DNA of 64,000 bases, from NCBI GenBank assembly GCA_963782985.1, contig CAWALU010000003.1:310001-374000 (forward strand), read 5' to 3'. The stretch is from CAVSWT01 sp963782985 (GTDB lineage Bacteria > Bacteroidota > Ignavibacteria > Ignavibacteriales > Ignavibacteriaceae). A program made the position numbers and the translations under genes. Each line of letters begins with the position of its first letter. The stretch's first letter is position 1. The notes under the pieces are model-generated. The model searched no databases and was not told where the DNA came from. It worked only from the letters and a program-made list of their open reading frames with translations. Positions 41,772 through 51,114 of this stretch are shown piece after piece.

Positions 41772-43821
41772 CTTCGCTTATAATTTTAAACAAACCAATT
41801 TGAGAAGAATTTTTAACGTGAGTTCCCCCGCAGAATTCCATACTGAAGTCGCCAAACTGAACCACATTTACTTTGTCGCCGTACTTATCGCCAAAGAACA
41901 TTAACGCGCCCATTTTTTTTGCTTCATCAAAAGGGATGTTACGGTGATGCTGAAGCTGAATGTTTGCCATTAATCTTTCATTCACTAAAGATTCAATTTC
42001 CTTTATTTCTGTTTCATTTAATTTTGCAAAATGAGTGAAGTCAAATCGCAATCTATCCGGACCAACATACGAACCGGCTTGATGAACATGCGTACCTAAA
42101 ATATTTCTTAAGGCAGCGTGAAGAAAATGAGTGGCGGAGTGATTACGCATAATATCCCAGCGTCGCTTTTCATCTACCTGGGCAACTGCTTCTTCGCCCG
42201 GTTTAATTAGTTTTTGTCCCGCAGCCGCCGAATTTTCAATTACATGAATTGTGTTGTTATCAACTTTCATTACGTCAACAACATTTAAAGGAAACTTATC
42301 AATAATTAAATTTCCGAGATCGTCAATCTGTCCGCCGGCTTCTACATAAAAAGGAGTTTTGTTTAAAATGATGAGATCATTTCCATTTTCTTTTTTGTGC
42401 CCGATTATTTTTGAATTTGACTTCAGCTCATCATAACCGATAAACTCAGATTTTTTATCACTGACTAATTCAAATGAATTTAAATCATTTAATGAAATGT
42501 TAACTGAAGCGAATTTATCTTTTGAAGCATCTCTTCCGCGCTGGCGTTGAATCTCCATCAATTCATTAAAACCTTTTTCATCAATGCTAAATCCTTTTTC
42601 CTGCGCCATTACATTTGTAAGATCAACCGGAAAACCAAAAGTATCGTAAAGCTTAAAAACATCATCGCCGGAAATTATTTTTTGATTTGTCTTCTTTAAA
42701 TTATTTACGACTTCATCAAACAATTCAATCCCTCTATCAAGTGTTACATTAAAGTTCTCTTCCTCCGCACGAATTATTTTTTTAACGTAATCTTTTTTCT
42801 CTTTTATTTCTGGGAAAACGTCGCTCATGGTTTTAACGAGCACATCAACCAAATCATAAAGAAAAGGTTTTTTTAAATTTAATTTTCTGCCGTAACGAGC
42901 GGCTCTTCTTAAAATTCTACGAAGCACATAACCCCGTCCATCATTGCCGGGAACAGCGCCGTCGGCAATTGCAAAAGTTAAAGTGCGGATATGATCGGCA
43001 ATTACGCGCATTGCAATTTGGTCTTCTTCATTTTTATAACTTACATTAGAGATATTTTCAATCTCATTTATTAAAGGCATAAAAACATCGGTATCGTAAT
43101 TTGATTTTTTATTTTGAAGAATCGCACAAACTCTTTCAAAACCCATTCCCGTATCAATATGTTTTGAAGGAAGCTCGTGCAGCATGCCAGTTTCATCACG
43201 GTTGTATTGAATAAAAACTAAATTCCATATTTCAATACATTCAGGAGTTCCGGCATTTACAAATTTAGGATTGTCATAATCATCACTTAAATTAATATGA
43301 ATTTCAGAACAGGGCCCGCAAGGACCGGTTTCACCCATTTCCCAGAAATTATCTTTCTCATCAAACTTTAAGATATGTTTTGGATTTATATCAGTTTTAG
43401 TTTTCCATAATTCCATAGCCTCATCATCTTCTCTAAAAACAGTAGCCCACAATCTTTCTTTGGGAAGCCTCCAGACTTCAGTCAACAATTCCCAGCCCCA
43501 TTCAATTGCTTCTGCTTTGTAATAATCTCCGAATGACCAATTGCCGAGCATTTCAAAAAAAGTGTGATGATAAGTGTCATGCCCGACTTCTTCTAAATCA
43601 TTATGCTTGCCGCTTACGCGAATACATTTTTGAGTATCAGCAGCGCGGGAATATTCGCGCGATCCGGTTCCCAAAAAAACATCTTTAAATTGATTCATTC
43701 CTGCATTTGTAAAAAGAAGAGTCGGATCATCAAAAGGAACTACAGGAGAACTTGGAACAATTCTATGCTGCTTACTTTTAAAAAAATCTAAAAATTGTTG
43801 TCTGATTTCACTTGAAGTCAT
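41716..43821 (-). CDS. alaS: Alanyl-tRNA synthetase, N-terminal catalytic and editing portion (frameshifted)
   Basis: 701 residues in this frame. The class II catalytic domain begins MTSSEIRQQFLDFFKSKQH with PTLLFTNAGMNQFKDVFLG and CGPCSEIH. The editing domain supplies HSATHFLHAAL and CGGTHV. The sequence is normal up to LFKIISE, then diverges into FNCQRSTKNRSCYRTWN and stops. The frame one base over continues the family sequence perfectly. AlaS charges tRNA-Ala and clears mischarged Ser/Gly. A true break would be lethal without a second copy, so an indel in the consensus, or ribosomal frameshifting, must be assumed. Confidence 0.93.
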   Translation of the reverse strand: MTSSEIRQQFLDFFKSKQHRIVPSSPVVPFDDPTLLFTNAGMNQFKDVFLGTGSREYSRAADTQKCIRVSGKHNDLEEVGHDTYHHTFFEMLGNWSFGDYYKAEAIEWGWELLTEVWRLPKERLWATVFREDDEAMELWKTKTDINPKHILKFDEKDNFWEMGETGPCGPCSEIHINLSDDYDNPKFVNAGTPECIEIWNLVFIQYNRDETGMLHELPSKHIDTGMGFERVCAILQNKKSNYDTDVFMPLINEIENISNVSYKNEEDQIAMRVIADHIRTLTFAIADGAVPGNDGRGYVLRRILRRAARYGRKLNLKKPFLYDLVDVLVKTMSDVFPEIKEKKDYVKKIIRAEEENFNVTLDRGIELFDEVVNNLKKTNQKIISGDDVFKLYDTFGFPVDLTNVMAQEKGFSIDEKGFNELMEIQRQRGRDASKDKFASVNISLNDLNSFELVSDKKSEFIGYDELKSNSKIIGHKKENGNDLIILNKTPFYVEAGGQIDDLGNLIIDKFPLNVVDVMKVDNNTIHVIENSAAAGQKLIKPGEEAVAQVDEKRRWDIMRNHSATHFLHAALRNILGTHVHQAGSYVGPDRLRFDFTHFAKLNETEIKEIESLVNERLMANIQLQHHRNIPFDEAKKMGALMFFGDKYGDKVNVVQFGDFSMEFCGGTHVKNSSQIGLFKIISEVFNCQRSTKNRSCYRTWN

Positions 43822-43934
43822 ATTTTACTCATTTAGTAATTTGTTTTGTTACGGTTGTTTTAAAAATTAATTTTGATTTCTCTGGAATTAACTGAAGCTT
43901 GCCTTCCGAGAGTGTTTCAGAACTAATTTAGTTG

Positions 43935-43996
43935 TCACACTGAGTTTATCAAAGTGTGAATTTATTCAGTAACGTCAGTCTTCGACAAGTTCTGAC
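43935..43996. repeat. Two short imperfect hairpins in the alaS-trxA gap
   Basis: TCACACT (43935-43941) pairs with AGTGTGA (43953-43959), and GTCAG (43974-43978) with CTGAC (43992-43996). Both loops contain a diverged form of GAGCTTGTCGAAG, in opposite orientation. This looks like two inverted copies of one short intergenic repeat. The 43822-44119 gap holds nothing else I can support. Confidence 0.4.
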
Positions 43997-44119
43997 TAAT
44001 AGGTATAAACTTTCAATTTACGTAAAGCGTAAAGATAAGAAATAATGATAAAAGCATAAATGGAAAGAAAAGTGAAAATCTATTAAGGGTGGTTAAAATG
44101 CTGGTAATATTTAAAACAA

Positions 44120-44150
44120 AAAACCCGGCTACAAAATGAAACCGGGTTTT
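44120..44150 (-). terminator. Terminator of trxA
   Basis: 9-bp stem AAAACCCGG / CCGGGTTTT with a 13-base loop. On the minus strand it is followed by T-rich TTGTTTTAAA. It lies 25 bp past the trxA stop. Confidence 0.75.
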
Positions 44151-44174
44151 CGAGTCACATAAGTTAAAATAATT

Positions 44175-44543
44175 TTAATTTTCGTTTGCTGGCACTAAAA
44201 GCTCTTCATCAATTGCTTTCTTCATACTTTCCTTTGGCAAAGCCCCAACTGCCATTTTCGGCTGACCTTCCATCGGAACAAATAAAAGTGAAGGAATGCT
44301 TCTTATTCCAAAAGCGCCTGCTAATTCCTGTTCTTCGTCAGTATTAATTTTATAGAAGTTTACTTTGCCTTTGTATTCTTCCGAAAGTTCATCAATTACG
44401 GGACCGACCATACGGCACGGTCCGCACCAGGGCGCCCAAAAATCAATAACTGCGGGTACTTCGCCATTATATTTCCATTCCTTATTCTTTTCGAAATCAA
44501 AAACTTTTTCTAAAAACGATTCTTTATTTAAATGTTCTGCCAT
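44175..44543 (-). CDS. trxA: Thioredoxin
   Basis: 122 residues with the active site WAPWCGPCRMVGP (C40, C43), the buried aspartate in VIDFWAP, and the cis-proline loop IRSIPSLLF. The first 25 residues (MAEHLNKESFLEKVFDFEKNK) form a slightly extended N-terminal segment compared with E. coli Trx. There is no signal peptide, so this is a cytoplasmic disulfide reductase. AGGAG precedes the ATG, and a candidate promoter and a terminator frame it, suggesting a single-gene transcript. Confidence 0.95.
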   Translation of the reverse strand: MAEHLNKESFLEKVFDFEKNKEWKYNGEVPAVIDFWAPWCGPCRMVGPVIDELSEEYKGKVNFYKINTDEEQELAGAFGIRSIPSLLFVPMEGQPKMAVGALPKESMKKAIDEELLVPANEN

Positions 44544-44562
44544 TTTATTCTCCTAATTATAA

Positions 44563-44591
44563 TGTATATTTAATTTTAAATTTAACTGCAA
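44563..44591 (-). promoter_or_regulatory. Candidate sigma-70 promoter of trxA
   Basis: On the minus strand, TTGCAG (44591-44586), 17-base spacer, TATACA (44568-44563), followed by AGGAG and the ATG at 44543. The spacing is ideal, but the region is AT-rich. Confidence 0.4.
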
Positions 44592-44600
44592 AAAGCTGAT

Positions 44601-44978
44601 TTAATTGTTCCATGAAACTATCCCGCCTTTTAAATTTGCAGAGTTGAACCCTTGTTTCTTTAAAATTGAAGCCGCGTTTAAGCTTCTGCTGCCGGTTCTG
44701 CAATAACAAATAATTTCTTTGTCTTTATATTTTTTTAATTCACTGGATCTACTCTTAAGCTCATTTACCGGAATATGAATTGAACCTTTAATTTGCTGCG
44801 CCGATCTTTCCGATGGCGTTCTAACGTCAAGCAAAACTGCATTACGATTTTTTTTGATAGTTTCATTTGCTTCGCTTGCAGAATATTGTTTGATAGACCT
44901 TGTCAGCATTAATTTTTTAACAAAATTATAAACAATAAATGCGCCCAAAAGAAAAAGTAAAATTTGAGTTATATTCAT
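44601..44978 (-). CDS. Membrane-anchored rhodanese-domain protein
   Basis: 125 residues. An N-terminal membrane helix (ITQILLFLLGAFIVYNFV) anchors a single rhodanese domain: NAVLLDVRTPSERSAQQIKG, IHIPVNEL, and the active loop ICYCRTGSRS with catalytic Cys near residue 92. It probably acts in persulfide or sulfur transfer at the membrane; the real donor is unknown. It lies upstream of trxA on the same strand with its own 57-bp gap containing trxA's candidate promoter. Confidence 0.9.
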   Translation of the reverse strand: MNITQILLFLLGAFIVYNFVKKLMLTRSIKQYSASEANETIKKNRNAVLLDVRTPSERSAQQIKGSIHIPVNELKSRSSELKKYKDKEIICYCRTGSRSLNAASILKKQGFNSANLKGGIVSWNN

Positions 44979-45117
44979 TTGATTATCTAATCACTCTTAT
45001 ATAAAATAAAATATTTTTTGACATTGTATGTGATACATAATTATAAAAAAGGATTCACGTCTCTGAGCATATACTTTAGATGTGACTTGAATTAAAATTC
45101 CCGAATATTTTATCACC

Positions 45118-47172
45118 CTATTTAACTTTAATTCTTATATCAACTAATGAGAGGGAATTATTATTTGCTATAACCACAGGATTAAAATCAAATTCAATAA
45201 TAGATTTGTGATCCAGCATCATTTGACTGGCAGATTTTATAAGTCTTTTTAGAGGTATTAAATCCATAGGGTTTTCCCCGCGTGCGCCTTTTAAAAGCTG
45301 TCCCATTTTTGTTGACTCAATTATTTCATCAATATCTTCATCAGAAATAAAAGCTGATTTTAGAGCCGTGTCATTATAAATCTCCACGTATTTTCCACCG
45401 GTTCCAAACATAATCATTGGACCAAAACTTTCATCTCTAAATCCGCCGATTAAAATTTCATACTTCGCTTTTATGTATGGCTGAATTAAAAATTTCTCTA
45501 ATAAAATTTTATGCTCGTTAAAGCCGCTTAAAATTTTCATCTCCGCCGCATACAATTCCTCGTGGGTTTTTATATTTATTACTACGCCGTTTAATTCTGA
45601 TTTGTGAATTGCTTTTTCTGAAATCCCTTTTAACACTAAAGGATAAGCAACGCCGGGTTCACTTTTATTTAAATCGCGTCTTTCAATAAGCGAAGATTCA
45701 ACTAAAGGCAAATGATATTTTTTTGCAAGTTCATTTATTTCATCCAAAGAAAGAAAGCGTGCTTTTCCTTTAATTAAATTTTGTGTATTTGGTTTTATAA
45801 ATTTCCGGTGATTTTTTCTTTGTGAAATGAAATTCAAATTTGAAATAACATCAACCGCTTCTTCAACATTTTTAAATAATAATTCTTTTGTTGAAGATTT
45901 TTTTTTGTACCTGTCCCAAAATTCGGGTAAAGGCATAACAACCTGCAGAATTGGTTTAGCGTTGTTTACTGAGTTGACCGCTTCAATAACATCAAAAGCC
46001 GCAACCATAACCGGCTCAACAAAAATTGAAATTACCGCATTTACATTTTCATCTTCACATAAAATCTCATTCACTCGTTTAAATATTTCCGGAGTTGCGC
46101 CGGGCAAAACATCCACGGGATTTTCAACGCTTCCTTCGGGATGAATAATTTCCTTCAATATTTTTTTAGTTGAGTTTTTTAGTTCGGCTAATTTTAAATT
46201 TTTATTTTCTAATAAATCAGCGGCAATAATTCCGAAGCCCCCGCCGTTGGTTACGATAGCAATCTTATTTCCCCGGGGATCATTAAAATTTTCAAATCCT
46301 TTTGCGGCGTTAAATAATTCCGTTAAAGTTTTCGCTCTTATAATTCCAAATTGATTTAATACGGCGCTTACAGTTTTATCATTACTTCCCAAAGCTCCGG
46401 TATGTGACGAGGCGGCTTTCATTCCCGCATTTGTATTTCCCGCTTTTAAAATGATGACCGGTTTTTTTATTTCACCTTCAATAAATTTTTTAATAAGATT
46501 TTCGCCGTCGGAAAAACTTTCGAGATAAAGACAAATAGTTTTTATGTTTTTATCATCTTCCCAAAAAGACAGCAAATCATTTTCAGACACATCAGCTTTA
46601 TTTCCCACGCTGATGAAATGCGCAAATTTTATTTCGGAATTTCTAAGTGAATTAAGAACCGCCGCGCCGATAGATCCGCTTTGCGATAGAAATGCAATGC
46701 CGCCGCGCTCAGGTTTTTCTGCAACAAAAGTTGCATTCAATTTTGTATTGGCGAGAGTATTAATAATTCCCATACAATTTGGTCCCACTAAACTTGCGCC
46801 CGCTTCTTTTATTTTTGTGACGATTCTTTTTTCAATTACTTCTCCCTCTTTTCCAATTTCTTTAAATCCCGCCGTAATAAGCAAAAATGATTTTATATTT
46901 TTATTAAGCAATTGATCGATTGATTCTTCAACTTTGCTTTTGGGAACTGCTACTATCGCTAAATCAATTTCATCATCAATCTCTAAAATTGAGTGGAAGC
47001 ATTTCTTATCTAAAATAAAATCAGCGGTGGGATTTACGGGATAAATTTTGCCGTTATATCCGTAAGAAATAATATTATTCAGCAGCTCATAGCCAATGCT
47101 TTTTGGTTTGGAAGACGCCCCCACAATGCATATTGATGAAGGGTAAAAATAATTTGATATTTGAGAATTCAT
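45118..47172 (-). CDS. ADP-forming acetate/acyl-CoA synthetase (fused alpha-beta)
   Basis: 684 residues from ATG 47172 (MNSQISNYFYPSSICIVGAS; upstream in-frame codons to 47232 form an unlikely hydrophobic tail in a low-complexity stretch). The order is CoA-binding Rossmann domain (GASSKPKSIGYELL), succinyl-CoA-ligase-like flavodoxin domain with phospho-His in AASSHTGALGSND near 257, and an ATP-grasp domain (PLVLKGISEKAIHKSELNGV). This fused form interconverts acyl-CoA plus ADP/Pi and acid plus ATP. It fits fermentative energy conservation, as expected in facultatively anaerobic Ignavibacteria. Confidence 0.92.
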   Translation of the reverse strand: MNSQISNYFYPSSICIVGASSKPKSIGYELLNNIISYGYNGKIYPVNPTADFILDKKCFHSILEIDDEIDLAIVAVPKSKVEESIDQLLNKNIKSFLLITAGFKEIGKEGEVIEKRIVTKIKEAGASLVGPNCMGIINTLANTKLNATFVAEKPERGGIAFLSQSGSIGAAVLNSLRNSEIKFAHFISVGNKADVSENDLLSFWEDDKNIKTICLYLESFSDGENLIKKFIEGEIKKPVIILKAGNTNAGMKAASSHTGALGSNDKTVSAVLNQFGIIRAKTLTELFNAAKGFENFNDPRGNKIAIVTNGGGFGIIAADLLENKNLKLAELKNSTKKILKEIIHPEGSVENPVDVLPGATPEIFKRVNEILCEDENVNAVISIFVEPVMVAAFDVIEAVNSVNNAKPILQVVMPLPEFWDRYKKKSSTKELLFKNVEEAVDVISNLNFISQRKNHRKFIKPNTQNLIKGKARFLSLDEINELAKKYHLPLVESSLIERRDLNKSEPGVAYPLVLKGISEKAIHKSELNGVVINIKTHEELYAAEMKILSGFNEHKILLEKFLIQPYIKAKYEILIGGFRDESFGPMIMFGTGGKYVEIYNDTALKSAFISDEDIDEIIESTKMGQLLKGARGENPMDLIPLKRLIKSASQMMLDHKSIIEFDFNPVVIANNNSLSLVDIRIKVK

Positions 47173-47335
47173 AAATAAAATAAAGTTCAAAGTATAAAGC
47201 ACAAAATACAAAGGACGAATAACAAAGCGCAAAGCGCTAAAAAGAAAATTTCTTTTTCCCCCTTTTACTTTTAAGCATTGCGCTTTAATTTTCCTTTCAG
47301 AAAATATTCTCAGATATCTTTTTAATTAAAATTTA

Positions 47336-48415
47336 ATGCGACTAAAATTAATATTCCTTCTATTTATTTTTCTAACCGTTAGCCAAAATATTTCAGCGCA
47401 AAAAAATTATTTCTACACCAATAAACCTTACGGCAGCGAAGCTCTTTTTAATCCCATTACATTATTTATAAACGGCGGATATGATATTACTCAACTGCAG
47501 TCAGTTTCAAACAGAATAAATCAACCGCTGTATGGGCGGCAGTTAAACATTGTGCTGCGCAGTTTGGGCGATCCTTTTAATACAATTTCAGATTATGGCT
47601 GGTCTCATTTTTTGCGCACAGAATTTTTACCCATCAGCTTTACAAAAAATAATTTGCAATGGATACCAAATTATCAGCAGCACTTAATAGGCGGCGGAAT
47701 GCTTTATACAAAATTGAAGGAATGGTATCAAATGCATAATTATCCCGCGCCATGGCTGCTATCATCCATTACGCTAATGGCTCAGCATCTTTTTAATGAA
47801 GTGATGGAAACCGGTCCCAGTGAAGTGGTAAGCGTTGATGAAATATCGGACATCTACATTTTTGATTTAGGAGGAATTGCGCTTTTCAGTTTTGATGCGG
47901 TGAATGAATTTTTTAGCGACAAATTAAATCTGGCAGAGTGGTCATTGCAGGCGGCTATTACTTTACCAAACGGAAGAGTAAATGCCGGACAATATTTTTC
48001 AATGAAATGGAAACTTCCTTTTTCAGAAGATTATTCTTTGTTTTACAGATATGGAATGGGAGCTTTATTCGGCTTTTCAAAAAAAGTTCAGCCCGAAGAA
48101 AACTTATCAATCGGGTTTGGATTTAAAACGAAACACCTGGTAGATATTGATCCGGCGTTACGCCAAAGAACGATTGAAACTGGCTGGTACGCGGGGATTT
48201 TCTATGACAGAAATAATTCTTTATTAGCATCGTTGGCGCTAAGCGGCGTTAAAGAATATTTTTGTATGGCGGATATTTATCCCGGCGTAATAAATATTGG
48301 TAATTTTTCGCCGGGCATTTGGGCGGTGTTTGGCAGAGATGGGAATACTATGTTTGGCTTTTCAACCAGGTTTGTTTTTAGTCTTGGCTATGAACTAACC
48401 TCTAACCAAAATTGA
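47336..48415 (+). CDS. Exported protein of unknown function, possible outer-membrane protein
   Basis: 359 residues with a signal peptide (LIFLLFIFLTVSQNISAQ, about 4-22). The rest is rich in aromatics and short beta-like stretches, with some helix-like segments (SSITLMAQHLFNEVMETGP). It ends with FGFSTRFVFSLGYEL, suggestive of terminal barrel strands. I recognise no family with confidence. The methyltransferase gene starts 10 bp after its stop, so they may be cotranscribed. An envelope location is the only supportable inference. Confidence 0.7.
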   Translation: MRLKLIFLLFIFLTVSQNISAQKNYFYTNKPYGSEALFNPITLFINGGYDITQLQSVSNRINQPLYGRQLNIVLRSLGDPFNTISDYGWSHFLRTEFLPISFTKNNLQWIPNYQQHLIGGGMLYTKLKEWYQMHNYPAPWLLSSITLMAQHLFNEVMETGPSEVVSVDEISDIYIFDLGGIALFSFDAVNEFFSDKLNLAEWSLQAAITLPNGRVNAGQYFSMKWKLPFSEDYSLFYRYGMGALFGFSKKVQPEENLSIGFGFKTKHLVDIDPALRQRTIETGWYAGIFYDRNNSLLASLALSGVKEYFCMADIYPGVINIGNFSPGIWAVFGRDGNTMFGFSTRFVFSLGYELTSNQN

Positions 48416-48425
48416 AAGTGAAGAA

Positions 48426-49136
48426 ATGAAATATACAAACCATATTGAACATTATAAGTTGGACGCTGAATATTATGATTTTTTCAGCTACAATAAATTT
48501 ATGCAGCAAGAGCATAAGCGAAGATATGAATCTATTTTTAATTTGCTAAAAGTTAAACCGGAAGAAAGCATTTTAGAAATAGGATCGGGAGGCGGGCATG
48601 CCTTAAAACATATTAAGCAAAGTAAATTTTTCCCAATGGATGTTTCAAATTTTAATTTGAAAAAGATAAGAGATAAATCTACAGTTGAAATTTTTCCGGC
48701 GAGCGGGGACGCTTTAAATTTGCCTTACAAACCGGAATCATTTGATTATATAATTCTTTCAGAAGTTTTAGAACATATTGATAAACCTGAAGCGGCGCTT
48801 AAAGAAATTTTTAAAGTTTTAAAAAAGAACGGAAAATTTTTAGTATCGGTTCCTTACAAGCAAGTTTTAACATTTCAAATTTGCATACACTGCAATAAAC
48901 CTACGCCCACTTATGCGCATCTTCATTCATTTGACGATAAAAATCTTGCTCAAATGCTTAGCACGTTAGGATTCATAGTATTAAAGAAATATAAATTTTT
49001 AAACAAAGTTCCAAACAGACTTCATGTAAATATTATTTTGAAATCTTTACCCTATCAAATTTGGAAAGTCATGGATTCAGCTTGTACGCTTTTAATTGAT
49101 AAGCCAAGTTCAATTATGATGCTGAGTAGTAAATAA
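48426..49136 (+). CDS. SAM-dependent methyltransferase (class I)
   Basis: 236 residues. Motif I is SILEIGSGGGHALKHI (about 58-72), the acidic loop is FPMDVSN, motif IV is FDYIILSEVLEHID, and the post-motif strand is NGKFLVSVPYK. This Methyltransf_11-type fold methylates small molecules, lipids or sugars. Four cysteines and histidines in TFQICIHCNKPTPTYAHLHS may form a local metal site or simply a lid. The substrate cannot be inferred. It follows the exported protein gene by 10 bp. Confidence 0.85.
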   Translation: MKYTNHIEHYKLDAEYYDFFSYNKFMQQEHKRRYESIFNLLKVKPEESILEIGSGGGHALKHIKQSKFFPMDVSNFNLKKIRDKSTVEIFPASGDALNLPYKPESFDYIILSEVLEHIDKPEAALKEIFKVLKKNGKFLVSVPYKQVLTFQICIHCNKPTPTYAHLHSFDDKNLAQMLSTLGFIVLKKYKFLNKVPNRLHVNIILKSLPYQIWKVMDSACTLLIDKPSSIMMLSSK

Positions 49137-49209
49137 AACGGCGTTAATTCTGGCTGTGCTCTGTGGCAAATAATTCTTCAAATAGAGTATGTAAAAATTT
49201 CTGCAGAGA

Positions 49210-49419
49210 TTAATCTTCGAGAGTAAAACCAACTTTAACAATTACCTGCCAATGCTGAATTTTTTGATTATCAATATGCGCCCTCGTATCAATCACCTGA
49301 AGCCATCTCATATTTCTAACTGATTTTGAAGCTTTTGATAATGCATTCTCCACAGCTTTTTCAATTCCTTCTTCGGAAGTTCCCGCTAGTTCAATTATTT
49401 TATATATATGTCCGTTCAT
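49210..49419 (-). CDS. Dodecin-family flavin-binding protein
   Basis: 69 residues from ATG 49419, where GGAG sits 6 bases upstream; a TTG two codons earlier is less likely. The sequence matches dodecin throughout: IYKIIELAGTSEEGIEKAV, ALSKASKSVRNMRWLQVID, and the C-terminal WQVIVKVGFTLED. Dodecins form 12-mers that store flavin or CoA. The flavin-stacking Trp in the RWLQV segment is present. Confidence 0.93.
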   Translation of the reverse strand: MNGHIYKIIELAGTSEEGIEKAVENALSKASKSVRNMRWLQVIDTRAHIDNQKIQHWQVIVKVGFTLED

Positions 49420-49646
49420 AACCAACTCCTTTTTTATTAAATGATTTGAATAGAATTATACAAACTAAATTAAAAAAGAACAACCGCCATTAAATTCAAA
49501 AATAAAACCAATGTCGCAAAACAAAATCTTCGAAGAATAAACTTATTTCGGTTCAAATTGATTTAATAGATTCACACAATTTTGCTTACTTGTTTCAAAG
49601 GTTATTTTGTTAAGTTTACTCATCAAATCAATTCATAATTAAAAAA

Positions 49647-50351
49647 ATGAGTCTAATAAAAGTTAAAAAGGAAATTCAACAATATTCCAACAAAGAATTA
49701 GGGATATTTTTGCAAAGATTCTTTAAGACCGGCAAAGGGCAATATGGGGAGGGAGATATATTTGCAGGAATAAAAGTTCCGGTATCAAGAAAGATAGCGC
49801 TCAATAATTCTGATTTATCTTTTCCGGAAATTAAAGAATTACTACTATCTCCAATTCATGAGGAAAGATTAATTTCCCTTCTAATTTTGGTTGATCAATT
49901 TAAGAAAGGTGATGAAGCACAAAAAGAAAAAATATTCAAGTTTTATATTAGAAATTCTAAAAACGTAAACAATTGGGACTTAGTTGATCTTTCCGCTCCT
50001 AATATTGTTGGAGAACATTTAAAGGAGAAAAAAAAAGATATACTTTTTAATTTTGCGCGCTCTAATAATCTTTGGGAAAAACGAATAGCAATAATTTCAA
50101 CTTTCAGCTTCATAAAACAAAATGATTTTAATACTACGCTGGAAATTTCTGAAATTTTATTGGAGGATAAACACGACCTTATACATAAAGCTGTGGGCTG
50201 GATGTTAAGAGAAGTCGGCAAAAGAAATTTAATCGTTGAAGAAAATTTTCTAAAAAAATATTATAAAAAAATGCCCCGAACTATGTTAAGATACGCAATT
50301 GAAAAATTTCCCGAACCGAAAAGACAAAAATATTTAAAAGGTAAAATTTAA
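49647..50351 (+). CDS. DNA alkylation repair protein, AlkD-like
   Basis: 234 residues with the HEAT-repeat character of AlkD/AlkC. Early signature GEGDIFAGIKVPVSRKIA, then tandem helices (LLSPIHEERLISLLILVDQF, NVNNWDLVDLSAPNIVG, LWEKRIAIISTFSFIK, HKAVGWMLREVGKR). The NNWDLVD and WEKR blocks are the family's substrate-facing residues. These glycosylases excise N3/N7-alkylpurines without flipping the base. It complements the Ada protein encoded at 9753. Confidence 0.92.
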   Translation: MSLIKVKKEIQQYSNKELGIFLQRFFKTGKGQYGEGDIFAGIKVPVSRKIALNNSDLSFPEIKELLLSPIHEERLISLLILVDQFKKGDEAQKEKIFKFYIRNSKNVNNWDLVDLSAPNIVGEHLKEKKKDILFNFARSNNLWEKRIAIISTFSFIKQNDFNTTLEISEILLEDKHDLIHKAVGWMLREVGKRNLIVEENFLKKYYKKMPRTMLRYAIEKFPEPKRQKYLKGKI

Positions 50352-50370
50352 TATCGCCGCATTAACAAAA

Positions 50371-51114
50371 ATGAAATATCTGCAAACAGAAAACAAACTT
50401 GGCGAAGGCTTTCAAATTACCGTTGGAACAAACAGTATTGTGCGGTCATTCCCATTTTATGAAGCATTGGGTTTTACCAAAGTCGCTAAGAATGCCGAGT
50501 CATATAATTGGCTGCTGCTCACCGACGGATTAATTAAACTGCTGCTTCATCAAGATCAGTTTACCGGCATCGGATATTTTGCCGATGATATGGATGAAAG
50601 AACCGCTGAGATGAAACAAAATGGATTTAAATTTATTCCCTATAAATTAAAGCTCAATCAGTTTTATGAAGTTTTTAAAGATAAAAATAATTTGCACGTT
50701 AGTCTTATAAAGCAAAACGTTGCGGGCATGTTTAAACCTGAAGGAAAGTCGCACTCAAACTGCGGTAAATTTAGGGAGATAAGAATTATCGCTACAGATT
50801 TAAATCAATCTGTAGAATACTGGGAGAATCTTGGTTTTCAGAAAGTTGAAGACAGTAATCAATCAAATAATTACGCTGCCGTGGAAGATGGATTAATGCG
50901 AATTACTTTTTATATGCCCGGTAGTTTGGGCTTTGATTTTACGGGACATGCAATTACCTATTCTTCAAAAACAATAAATCAAAAAATAATACATCTTAAA
51001 AACAGCGGAATTAATTTTATTAATGAAGTTAAAGATTCAACCGGCAAGTATATTGACGCCGTTGCAGTTTCCCCCGAAGGACAAACCTTTCTGTTTACAT
51101 CTAATGTTGAGTGA
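50371..51114 (+). CDS. Two-domain VOC/glyoxalase-like protein
   Basis: 247 residues comprising two tandem vicinal-oxygen-chelate modules (about 14-125 and 132-247). The second begins FREIRIIATDLNQSVEYWEN and ends AVSPEGQTFLFTSN. In the first, VRSFPFYEALGFTKVAKN is the standard VOC helix-strand. Many metal ligands expected of active glyoxalases are not obvious, so a binding or resistance function is as likely as enzymatic activity. Its start is 19 bp after the AlkD-like gene, suggesting cotranscription. Confidence 0.8.
   Translation: MKYLQTENKLGEGFQITVGTNSIVRSFPFYEALGFTKVAKNAESYNWLLLTDGLIKLLLHQDQFTGIGYFADDMDERTAEMKQNGFKFIPYKLKLNQFYEVFKDKNNLHVSLIKQNVAGMFKPEGKSHSNCGKFREIRIIATDLNQSVEYWENLGFQKVEDSNQSNNYAAVEDGLMRITFYMPGSLGFDFTGHAITYSSKTINQKIIHLKNSGINFINEVKDSTGKYIDAVAVSPEGQTFLFTSNVE

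Noticed and set aside
46544..46915. 123-codon plus-strand ORF within the acyl-CoA synthetase gene
   Set aside because: Antisense to a well-conserved enzyme; no independent ribosome site or family resemblance.
47173..47232. Upstream start for the acyl-CoA synthetase
   Set aside because: The extra 20 residues are a hydrophobic run in low-complexity DNA; the family N-terminus begins at ATG 47172.
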